The notes beneath the pieces were generated by a model. That model did not search any database, was not told the DNA's origin, and worked only from the letters and a program-made list of their open reading frames with translations. A DNA stretch of 64,000 nucleotides from NCBI RefSeq assembly GCF_910592395.1, contig NC_088324.1, positions 16,084,953 to 16,148,952 of the forward strand, in the 5' to 3' direction. The position numbers were made by a program, and so were the translations under genes. Each line of letters begins with the position of its first letter. The first letter of the stretch is position 1. Below, in pieces: positions 19,901-31,446 of the stretch. This DNA comes from Lineus longissimus. Taxonomy: Eukaryota > Nemertea > Pilidiophora > Heteronemertea > Lineidae.

Positions 19901-21558
19901 CTGACTGCAGTGGAGGATGGGACTGTTACTCCAAGACTCATAGGCGAAAGAGCCACAATTATGCTGTTATCATATCAATCCTTAGAGACTTTAGCCTTAT
20001 ACCTGTCGCACTGAACAAGACGTGTTTGATGACATCACCAACATGGAGTAAGTTCAGAGCACTGGCTCAGGACTGATCACTATTCTAGAGAGTCTCGGCA
20101 CTGAGAAGAGCAAGTTGTCTCTACTGAGGATTGAGCAGGATAGTAACAGGTTGTCAGATAGAGCTGAGGTCGTTTAGCACCAAATCGTTCATTCCTCCTT
20201 AGTATTCAACTCAAAGGATACAGTCCTGAATGGAAGCATTTTCCACATCTAAGAGTTCGGATTCAATCTGTTTGGAATATTGGCGTAAATCGAGGCCAGA
20301 CTTGAGTGCTTCTTGAACAAGTTCATCTTCCAAGTTTTCTTGGATGTGAACTGCAAAAGAAACCAGACTATTCATTTGAAGACAACTTTTGTGTACATGG
20401 CCATGATTTTTCGAAGTTGTGGTGAAATCCTGCATTCAGAGAGATTTAGGAGATACCGCTCTTTAACCGCACAAATCTTAAAGCAAGACATAACACACAA
20501 CATTGTTCTTCATTAATTCAGAAATTCTTTACCTCTCCACGTCAGATTTCCAGACTTTCTATGCTGAAGTCTGGAGAGAAACTAGCAGCGGGGAAAGTTA
20601 AAAACTTAACCTTTTCTATCTATAGCTTTATCACGGATAAGTGCTTTCTTATCACGGAGTTACTCCCAAGATAAAACGAGAGCCTCAACGGATAAGTCAG
20701 CAATCACAAAAGCTATGATGATGTAGCTTTCTTCTTACCATCCACTTCATCCAGGAGGAATTCTTCAGAAGTTATGTCCAGTTCTCCTAGGGTAAAGTTG
20801 GTCACGTCAATAAGCTGGAAGATGAAGAAAATTAGTATTGTTTACTTGGGTTCCTGTGTCTAGACTAGAGGTGATATGCAGGCCGATATCAGAGCCATCC
20901 CACCCCAGCCAACATAAATAGGCATAAGGGTTCAATTTCAGTCCTTTAATCATCATTGCATCCATTACCAAAACTTCCTGAACTGCAGACGAGATGGCTC
21001 GGCCAATGCAGCGGAGGACAATCTACCACCAGTGTATAGATCCATTAAGCCCATTTAGGTAAGGGTAAGTGCAGCTCCAATCAGACGCCGCCAGCAGTGC
21101 AGTGTGCGAGTGGTGGGTCATGGTCAGTCAGGTCACGGTGGAGCGGCTCCTGTAGTGTAAGGCTAAATACACACACTTTCCCCATCAATTTTTTCTTGAT
21201 AATAGAGCGACGTGGATGGAAATAAGTGACAATGCTGTATCATCAATGACTGTCAACTGAGAAACAAGGAAATCATAACATGTGTTTTATTCTGGGCCAT
21301 CCTGTATAGGGCCTAGGCCTAGCCTAGGGTAGGCTAGCCTGCCCTAGGGCAACCGTCACAACAGTTTCACTTTTTGCAAGGGTTCTAAAAAATATTGGTG
21401 AATACTGTTCACAATAAATTATCATATAAATATTCTAAACTACATGAAAAATATCGTGAGAACCTGATTTTTAATATTCAAAGAAGAGAAGGGATAAAAT
21501 TCACCGTTTCATTTTGTGAACTGTCTGCCATGTCAGCAGCAGGGTCCACGGCGGCCAT
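13975..21558 (-). CDS. VPS52: VPS52, subunit of the GARP/EARP tethering complexes
   Basis: Sixteen exons: 21558-21505, 20814-20739, 20350-20222, 19846-19779, 19635-19460, 19147-18997, 18855-18755, 18628-18438, 18250-18120, 17386-17231, 17074-16956, 16609-16486, 16193-15990, 15438-15261, 14645-14527, 14121-13975. They total 2124 nt, 707 residues (human 723). VPS52 with VPS51, VPS53 and VPS54 (or VPS50) tethers endosome-derived vesicles at the trans-Golgi or recycling endosomes. Diagnostic stretches are LGELDITSEEFLLDEVD, NIKLKNRQAVRG, PMTNYQIPQNALLKFR, DDLMGVEDTAKRG, FEALFRSQHYALLDNSCREY, HYITRRYAEF, FLINNYDMM and the C-terminus ELINIHHVMVEVKKHKPNF. The start (AACATGGCC) follows the promoter module shared with RPS18. 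Introns 3 and 8 are U12-type. All reading phases agree. Confidence 0.96.
14200..14430 (-). repeat. Possible degenerate tRNA-derived SINE in VPS52 intron 15
   Basis: On the minus strand, CACCAAAAGGTGTCCGC resembles a tRNA A box. It is followed about 30 nt later by GTGTTCAAACCCC, a fair B box. The body downstream is not recognised and no target duplication was found. Confidence 0.3.
16757..16899. repeat. Tandem duplication (~70 bp x2) in VPS52 intron 11
   Basis: Two copies of a segment starting GTCTTCAGTCTC and ending GGGACATTATCCGG lie head to tail, with a few substitutions and a short insertion in the second. They are intronic, between exons 11 and 12. Confidence 0.85.
17387..18119 (-). other. 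VPS52 intron 9
   Basis: A 733-bp intron with standard GT-AG ends (AAG|gtgggt, ttccag). Nothing else recognisable is seen. Confidence 0.6.
18251..18437 (-). other. VPS52: U12-type AT-AC intron (VPS52 intron 8)
   Basis: Exon 8 ends GCCAAGAGAG and the intron begins ATATCCTTTA, an exact match to the U12 5' splice-site consensus. The intron ends CAATAC, with a U12 branch motif TCCTTAAT at 18266-18259, about 11 nt from the 3' splice site. Splicing here restores AKRGFFSKPSLKNR, matching the family. No GT-AG alternative keeps the frame, since the exon otherwise runs into a stop. Confidence 0.93.
19847..20221 (-). other. VPS52: U12-type GT-AG intron (VPS52 intron 3)
   Basis: The donor is GACT|GTATCCTTTG, a perfect U12 GT-type 5' splice site. 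A branch motif CCTTAAC lies at 19862-19856, about 12 nt before the acceptor GGCCAG|AT. Splicing yields SIQDYIKESQNIASLHKQI, in agreement with the family. Confidence 0.9.
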
Positions 21559-21569
21559 GTTTACGTCTT

Positions 21570-21617
21570 ATGCGCAAATTGCGGTTGTTTCGCTCCCTGA
21601 CCTTTTCGCCCCCAGTT
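21570..21617 (-). promoter_or_regulatory. Promoter module of VPS52 (shared with RPS18)
   Basis: Read in the VPS52 direction it runs AACTGGGGGCGAAAAGGTCA then GGGAGCGAAACAACCGCAAT and TTGCGCAT, ending 12 bp before the start codon. A near-identical copy sits upstream of RPS18 at 23260-23310. The two differ by about five substitutions and a 3-bp indel over roughly 48 positions. Confidence 0.6.
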
Positions 21618-22168
21618 TGAGAAGTAGACGATCTTTCTCGACAGAGAAGGAATCGTCAGGCCATCTGCTGTGTGATCTTTGGTTGTACTTGAAGCATGTT
21701 TGTCTATTGGAGATGACGGTCTTCATGACTGACAGGGCATGATGTCTTGGTACAGGCAATGCACCACACTGAGACTGATGTCTCGATAGATAAGTTAATT
21801 GTCTTCTGTAGGAGACCGTCTGAAGTCTCGGTCCAGACTGTCACCACTGGCGTATCCGCTGTCTGGACAAGACTGAATTCAAAACACATTGTGACTAATA
21901 AGAAGAAATGAGTTCTGGAGGACGCTGTCTCAACGACAGAGAGGGAGACTGGTATAGAGATTCTATCCCGCTGTGCTCTTGAAGACAGGCCAAAACCACC
22001 CTTGCCTCCTTGAAGTAGCATAGGTACCCGAGCACGGTAACTTTTGTACTGGGACAATATTAGGACCCCTCCACTCTGATTGAATCTAAATCTCACGGTA
22101 TTCTTGAAGACAAACCTGGCCATGAAAACACCTCAGGTAGCCTTTATTTTCCCCGTTGTGTACCTCAG

Positions 22169-22477
22169 GCAACCAGTCAACTATTATCTAGCTGAGACAT
22201 CTGGACCATTCTGCCTATAGTAGAGCGTCTGTCTCGCTGCACCCTAGAGGATATAGTCACAACCTGACCTTGGAGACAACTCTGGTAGGCTACCTCTCTG
22301 TCTTAAACCTCATCCAACCAGTCAACCATCATCTACCTGAGACATCAGGACCCTTCTGTCTTTGGTAGAGCTTCTGTCTCGCTGCACTCTTGAGGATAGT
22401 CACAACCTGAGATTGGAGACAAATCTGGTCGGCTACCTCTGTCTTAAAACCTCATCCAACCAGTCAACAACTACTGG
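22169..22477. repeat. ~145-bp tandem repeat, 2+ copies
   Basis: AACCAGTCAAC starts near 22169, 22316 and 22458. The two full units (147 and 142 bp) share TGAGACATC, CTTCTGTCTCGCTGCA and GTCACAACCTGA, with moderate divergence. Confidence 0.85.
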
Positions 22478-22616
22478 CCATTAAGCTCATGCACTACCGC
22501 CGGGTTGTGCCTGAAACAGCTCATGTACCATGTACTGACAAATTGTGTACCACAAACATCCCATGTGTCTGGGACAGTGGAGTATTAGAACATTTATGTA
22601 AAGAAAGGCCCTCCCC

Positions 22617-22735
22617 AGGTCTGGTTGTGACAGTATCTGCAATCTCATCAGGTCTGGTTGTGACAGTATCTGCAATCTCATCAGGTCTGGTTGTGACAGT
22701 ATCTGCAATCTCATCAGGTCTGGTTGTGGCAGTAT
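22617..22735. repeat. 33-bp minisatellite, ~3.5 copies
   Basis: Unit GGTCTGGTTGTGACAGTATC plus TGCAATCTCATCA; three copies are nearly identical and the last is truncated and altered. Confidence 0.93.
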
Positions 22736-22810
22736 CTCCTGTCTATCAGCTGATCAGGCCTCTTTGGGAGAAAACAGGCCTCTTGGGAGATTTATATATG
22801 AGTTTGCAAG

Positions 22811-23022
22811 GGACGTCAGCGTCCGTCAAAGAGATAAAGAGAAACTAGATTCAAACAGACTATAGGCCTATGGACGATTTAGCGGCCATTGGATGCTTCT
22901 GGAGAAAAGTTACTTCTTTGGCACCAGCCTACAGTGTTCGCAATTATTTGGACGGCAACGTCGAAGAGATAAAGGAAAAACTAGCACGAACAGTTTATGG
23001 CCTTCACTGACGATTTAGCATG
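22811..23022. repeat. Diverged ~140-bp tandem duplication
   Basis: GACGTCAGCGTC...AGAGATAAAGAGAAACTAG...GACGATTTAGC at 22811-22881 recurs as GACGGCAACGTC...AGAGATAAAGGAAAAACTAG...GACGATTTAGC at 22951-23019. Confidence 0.7.
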
Positions 23023-23259
23023 CTCTTGAAGCCAACAGACGATTTTAACATCCGTTCACGGTTGGACTTAGGCCTGTCCTCGTACAACTGCGTTTCAAGA
23101 TGATGAGTGTTCACATCAGTCATCGCGGTAAACCTTGGAGATGGTCCCTCGTCTGGGCGGATATCAATAGCAAAAAGCGCATGCGTCCTAAATGTTGACT
23201 CTGATGCAAAACCAACCCTATGTCCCAAGAAGCGAACCGACTACGATTTGGAGCGAAAC

Positions 23260-23310
23260 AACTAGGGGCGAAAAGGTCATGGAACGAAACCACCGCAGTT
23301 TGATACGCAT
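23260..23310 (+). promoter_or_regulatory. Promoter module of RPS18 (shared with VPS52)
   Basis: AACTAGGGGCGAAAAGGTCA followed by TGGAACGAAACCACCGCAGT and TTGATACGCAT, ending 11 bp before the putative 5' TOP start. It reads in the direction of RPS18 transcription, as the sister copy does for VPS52. Confidence 0.6.
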
Positions 23311-23321
23311 GCGCCAGAGCA

Positions 23322-23334
23322 CTTCCTTTTTCCT
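23322..23334 (+). promoter_or_regulatory. RPS18: 5' TOP tract / likely RPS18 transcription start
   Basis: The pyrimidine run CTTCCTTTTTCCT lies 27 nt before the start codon. Ribosomal protein mRNAs begin at a C followed by such a tract, which makes their translation growth-regulated through mTOR/LARP1. Confidence 0.75.
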
Positions 23335-23348
23335 GTTTGGCCGCAATC

Positions 23349-25742
<2,394 letters not shown>

Positions 25743-26280
25743 ACTAGATTATTATTCTGTATAAAGATGAAAATGAAAAAAAATTAAGAAATCTAACTAT
25801 TGAGTTGTGTTCTTGATTCACTGTACTGGTATTGTATGCCTTTTCTGAATTAGCTTGTGCAGTTAGGAAGTCTAGAAAATATCAAGTCATCCAACTTTAC
25901 CGAAGGCTTTGGCATTGCCAACCCTTCATAGCTAGATGATGTGGTTTGCTTGACCTGGTGATCTTGGTACCAAAAGACTCCATGGTAGTTGTGACTATGT
26001 CTTTGCCAAGATGAACATATAAGGATGTACCAGAACCATTTCCCTCTGTCAATAAAGATGAGGACAAGGTAAAAATGACCACCTCCCAATGAGGACATCG
26101 TCCTGGTGGTGAGAACCATGTTGGCGTCTCTTCAGGTGACACACTGGCGTCATGTTAGACGTACTCCATCTCACGGCACCAGGCCAAATGTCCATTTATA
26201 TGCACCCGCTGAATTGTCACATAGTAGGTCGGTGGAGTTCGAAAACGATGAACACCATTGACGACGCTTGGAGAATGTGA
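25743..26280. other. Spacer between RPS18 and the 798-bp array
   Basis: Contains the RPS18 3' end. No gene or repeat is recognised. Short minus-strand open frames at 25850-26142 have no family resemblance. Confidence 0.5.
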
Positions 26281-28881
26281 CAACAACTATTACTTTTGAC
26301 CCTGCCGGAGTCTTTCAAAACCATGAATGATTGTGTCTGACCTTGCTGACCTCGATTTTGAAAAACTTTAAAAAAAATGTCATTCAAACGTTAAATCAAC
26401 TGCAAAGATAATGTTTTATATCACTGAGGTATATACATACGATATGTTGAGAAAAATCTGTACAACTATCGAAATATACGATTACTTGGAACTATTTCGG
26501 CTAATCACTTTGCCACCTGCGCGACCTTGTCACTATTGTGGCGCGCTCGTTTGCATAACGCATATAAGAGGCGAATAAAATCTCCATTTCAACATGAAAG
26601 CCTTGACGGTTCAGCGCTGAAGGTGTTTGACTGTGGATCGGCTGGTCCCGGGTTCGACCCCCGGTGAATCTGCCGAATTTTGTTTTTTTCTTTTTTTCTT
26701 CTTCCTTGTCTTGTTATCCAATCATCCATGTACAGATGTAAACATTTTCATTATCATCATTATCATACCCCGCACCCAAACTTTTCAAACTCTAGCACAT
26801 ACTGATTCCGGGCGTTCGAGTAGGTACATGGATTATGAGGTAGATGTATTGTTTCAATCATCGCAAATCTGCCTAAAACAGCAAGTTTTCTCAAGTGGCG
26901 TGCGTCTTTTTCATTGAAACGACCTCGCACGGCCGGCACCGACATATATCGTCGTTGATGATGGAGAGAGCGGTAGCCGGTACATATTGAGCACGGTTCA
27001 CTGGCAGTTCAATGTGCTCGTGACGTGACGAGAGCAAATCTCACGGGTGGGGCGGAAATTCGCCATATTGCTGACATCATCGGCGCCAACATCTTTTTCT
27101 TTTGACTCTGCCGGAGTCTTTCAAAACAATGAATGATTGTGTCTGACCCTGCTGACCTGGATTTTGAAAAACTTTTTAAAAAAGGTCATTCAAACGTTAA
27201 ATCAACTGCAAAGATAATGTTTTATATCACTGAGGTATATACATACGATATGTTGAGAAAAATCTGTACAACTATCGAAATATACGATTACTTGGAACTA
27301 TTTCGGCTAATCACTTTGCCACCTGCGCGACCTTGTCACTATTGTGGCGCGCTCGTTTGCATAACGCATATAAGAGGCGAATAAAATCTCCATTTCAACA
27401 TGAAAGCCTTGACGGTTCAGCGCTGAAGGTGTTTGACTGTGGATCGGCTGGTCCCGGGTTCGACCCCCGGTGAATCTGCCGAATTTTGTTTTTTTCTTTT
27501 TTTCTTCTTCCTTGTCTTGTTATCCAATCATCCATGTACAGATGTAAACATTTTCATTATCATCATTATCATACCCCGCACCCAAACTTTTCAAACTCTA
27601 GCACATACTGATTCCGGGCGTTCGAGTACATGGATTATGAGGTAGATGTATTGTTTCAATCATCGCAAATCTGCCTAAAACAGCAAGTTTTCTCAAGTGG
27701 CGTGCGTCTTTTTCATTGAAACGACCTCGCACGGCCGGCACCGACATATATCGTCGTTGATGATGGAGAGAGCGGTAGCCGGTACATATTGAGCACGGTT
27801 CACTGGCAGTTCAATGTGCTCGTGACGTGACGAGAGCAAATCTCACGGGTGGGGCGGAAATTCGCAATATTGCTGACATCATCGGCGCCAACATCTTTTT
27901 CTTTTGACTCTGCCGGAGTCTTTCAAAACAATGAATGATTGTGTCTGACCCTGCTGACCTGGATTTTGAAAAACTTTTTAAAAAAGGTCATTCAAACGTT
28001 AAATCAACTGCAAAGATAATGTTTTATATCACTGAGGTATATACATACGATATGTTGAGAAAAATCTGTACAACTATCGAAATATACGATTACTTGGAAC
28101 TATTTCGGCTAATCACTTCGCCACCTGCGCGACCTTGTCACTATTGTGGCGCGCTCGTTTGCATAACGCATATAAGAGGCGAATAAAATCTCCATTTCAA
28201 CATGAAAGCCTTGACGGTTCAGCGCTGAAGGTGTTTGACTGTGGATCGGCTGGTCCCGGGTTCGACCCCCGGTGAATCTGCCGAATTTTTTTTTCTTTTT
28301 TTCTTCTTCCTTGTCTTGTTATCCAATCATCCATGTACAGATGTAAACATTTTCATTGTCATCATTATCATACCCCGCACCCAAACTTTTCAAACTCCAG
28401 CACATACTGATTCCGGGCGTTCGAGTATGGATTATGAGGTAGATGTGTTGTGTCAATCATCGCAAATCTGCCTAAAACAGCAAGTTTTCTCAAGTGGCGT
28501 GCGTCTTTTTCATTGAAACGACCTCGCACGGCCGGCACCGACATATATCGTCGTTGATGATGGAGAGAGCGGTAGCCGGTACATATTGAGCACGGTTCAC
28601 TGGCAGTTCAATGTGCTCGTGACGTGACGAGAGCAAATCTCACGGGTGGGGCGGAAATTCGCCATATTGCTGACATCATCGGCGCCAACAACTTTTTCTT
28701 TTGACTCTGCCGGAGTCTTTCAAAACAATGAATGATTGTGTCTGACCCTGCTGACCTGGATTTTGAAAAACTTTTTAAAAAATGTCATTCAAACGTTAAA
28801 TCAACTGCAAAGATAATGTTTTATATCACTGAGGTATATACATACGATATGTTGAGAAAAATCTGTACAACTATCGAAATA

Positions 28882-31234
28882 CTGGATATCCTCACCTCCA
28901 AGACACAGCCAGGTTTTAGCACAGTGTACATTGAGAGGTACAATGGGTGAAGGGTTTATGCAGGGCGTATTAAAGCACCGGCCCGACCCGCGATTTGCAT
29001 GCGAATATAGCCAGTAGACCAGCCCCGATCAATAGAGAGGAAATGGATCGACCACAGAGTAATAAAGGGTAACACTTAGCGTTCCCTTTGTAGTGGTGAA
29101 GAGACACGTGTGCCCCAAGGATTATACGGGGTGTTTCAAAAACTACTACATTCAAAAAACCTTGACGAATATTCTTGACGAGAAAGTTTAATAACCGATT
29201 TTATTATTACAACACAATGGAAAGAATAACTCTGGTATTGTTGTTCTTTAGGTTTGCGCGCTGGACAGTATAAGTAGCATACATGACAAAGGAACACCCC
29301 CTCCAAAAATGGAGAAAAATCCTAGTTATTATTTCAAATGTCACTGATCTTGCTCCATCACTGGAAGATATTCAAGCCCATCACCCTCCTCGTCATCGTT
29401 GGCTTCTAGTTCATGTCCTCCGTTACCATCGCCATCTTCATCATTGCCATCACCCAATATACCGGCGGCGCGAAATCCGCTGATTACGACATTCGGGGGA
29501 ACTTCATCCCATGCTGCCCCAATCAATCGTGCAACATCAAGGTGGCTAATGAGCGGGCACTGTCCATCAACGGTGTGCGCCTCCTTCCATGCGCGCCAAT
29601 TGGAACGGAGCTTACTTTTAAAACTTCCCATGACAGTCAAATCGAGAGGCTGTAAAAGCGGAGTACATTTGGGAGGTATCAGTTCAATGATACCACCTAT
29701 CTCAACCACTCGCATGGCGACATCATCATTCAGGTGTATGCGTGCCCTGTCCCACAGATGGATATACGGTACGTCAGCCCCAACAAATGGTATTACAATC
29801 TCCTCGATGAGATCCAGCAAGACTTGAGTCCTGACCCAACCAGTTTCGGTGTGAGCGATATGGACATTTGGCGGTGGATTAGCTCTTAACTCTTCCCTTG
29901 CAGCAATTGTTGGTGTTTTAAAGGTAATGTGGCATGGCATCTTCCTTCCGTTGCTGGTTATGCCAAGGGTTACGCTACATCCAAGGCGTGTATTCCCACG
30001 CGATGACTTTATGTTAACTTGGCGATTGCCTTTTGTATCGTATGTGTAATTCGGCAATGCGTCGAAAAGAGCGAATGTCTCGTCTAGGTTTGCAATGAAA
30101 GATGGTGCGGTATCTCGAACTGTGTTGTGGAATGCATTCCTAAAGTTGGTCACCACCTCATCAGCATGTTCCGGAAGTTGCTTGTCATCCTTGGTTTTCC
30201 GTCGGCATGTAATGCCGTGTCTTTTAAGGAAACCTAAACGCCATCCGTTAGATGCGGTGAAATCAGAAAGTGTCGGCTGCTCACGCAAAATAACCGCTTG
30301 ACGGTCCATCCCAAGGTCATCCCACCACTCTGTGTACAACCGTAATGCCTCGTGGGATATCTGTCGTCCTGCGATGGGCATACCTAGACCACGTTGCATC
30401 ATAAACCAGTCGTACAAATTTCTTTCCATCTCCGGAAATAGTCCTGAAAATACAAAAGGCAAAAGGCATGAATTAAGCGGTGTCGCATCGCAATTTTCAA
30501 TGCTAAAGGTTTCAACACCTCAAGCAAAATTGAAGAAACATTATAGCAAAAATCGGTAAGGAATTACACTAACCTATTCCTCTCTCAAAGCACGCTTGCT
30601 CAGTTCCTCTTCTCTTTGAGTCCTCTTGATGCTGGAGGATGACCCCCTCATCGTTTAACCAACCAAAAAACGTATACCGTGATAAGTTGTTGTCTTTTGC
30701 AAATGCAAAGCTGAAACATTTTCATTATTTGCCTGGAGGAGTCTAAAATCTGTGAGCAGTTTGACCTTTTCATTTAATGAATAGTGCCGACGGCGTTTAG
30801 GGGCAGGCTGCGGCTCCATAACTTCTTCCTCCATCCCTTGCTCGGTTCGTGGCAATGCTCGGTTCGTGATAATGCATGTAGTCCTCAGTACGGAGGATCT
30901 TCATTTCCCAATGACAATGACAATTTGTGTTCATCCCAATACTTTGCTTTTTAAGGGTTAATAATGAAGGTCGTGTCGTCGATGCCCATTGAATTACAGA
31001 ACGGGATTCCACTTCATTGGCGTGATGCAATCGATCTTCAAGCCATGAAAACCAATCTTTAATAGAGTGAATGCTCAACATGATTAGGCCTAGTTGATTT
31101 CCGATGACCCATCAATCAAAGGAATGGGTGTTTCTAATACCAGCTAGATACACGTAGGCCTCCTATCGTGGGCCTTTTTTAATGTACAGAAGTACATCCC
31201 GAGCATTGTGTGTCTTGGAGGTGAGGATATCCAG
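28882..31234 (-). mobile_element. pogo/Tigger-like DNA transposon, 2353 bp
   Basis: Perfect 25-bp terminal inverted repeats (CTGGATATCCTCACCTCCAA plus GACAC) lie at 28882 and, reversed, ending at 31234. They are flanked by a TA target-site duplication (28880-28881 and 31235-31236). Removing the element and one TA restores the uninterrupted repeat-unit sequence GAAATATACG exactly. It encodes one minus-strand transposase. Perfect ends and precise insertion suggest recent activity. Confidence 0.95.
29341..30834 (-). pseudogene. pogo/Tigger-type DDE transposase, probable frameshift in the N-terminal exon
   Basis: Exon 1 runs 30834-30574 (start MEEEVMEPQPAPKRRRHYSL) and exon 2 30443-29341, joined by a GT-AG phase 1 intron (AATAG|gttagt). 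The product is a Tc1/mariner-superfamily transposase: a basic N-terminus with a Psq/CENPB-type helix-turn-helix, then a DDE_1 domain. Catalytic aspartates are visible in IANLDET, IHLWDRA and LQPLDLT, with 35 residues between the second and third. The C-terminal tail is acidic. Around 30690-30712 the helix-turn-helix frame (NENVSA) shifts by one base into the frame that reads AKDNNLSRYTFFGWLNDEG. Total exon length is one nucleotide short of a multiple of three, consistent with a 1-bp deletion. About 454 residues would be expected if intact. Confidence 0.85.
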
Positions 31235-31349
31235 TATACGATTACTTGGAACTATTTCGGCTAATCACTTTGCCACCTGCGCGACCTTGTCACTATTGTG
31301 GCGCGCTCGTTTGCATAACGCATATAAGAGGCGAATAAAATCTCCATTT

Positions 31350-31446
31350 CAACATGAAAGCCTTGACGGTTCAGCGCTGAAGGTGTTTGACTGTGGATCG
31401 GCTGGTCCCGGGTTCGACCCCCGGTGAATCTGCCGAATTTTTTTTT
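31350..31446 (+). ncRNA. Candidate RNA polymerase III transcript (representative of 24 copies)
   Basis: In this unit a TATA-like box (TATAAG at 31323-31328) lies ~27 bp before the putative start. A tRNA-like body follows: CGGTTCAGC...GAAGG resembles an A box/D-arm. CCGGGTTCGACCCCCGG (31408-31424) is a perfect T-arm with a consensus B box. An oligo-T run, the Pol III terminator signal, starts at 31438. The acceptor strands of a cloverleaf do not pair and the D-loop lacks GG, so this is not a normal tRNA. All 24 units keep the T-arm (one C-to-T change, in the unit at 46581) and a run of at least four T. TTTGCATAA, octamer-like, sits just before the TATA box. Transcription is inferred. Confidence 0.45.

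Larger units (their letters stand above)
21626..23259. other. Divergent intergenic region between VPS52 and RPS18
   Basis: No coding exon is recognised. The region is built largely from local duplications: ~145-bp tandem repeats at 22169-22477, a 33-bp minisatellite at 22617-22735 and a diverged ~140-bp duplication at 22811-23022. Confidence 0.6.

Noticed and set aside
31350-31446. Functional tRNA (the loop could read GTG, His)
   Set aside because: The acceptor strands do not pair, the D-loop lacks GG and the anticodon stem is weak. Only the T-arm is good.
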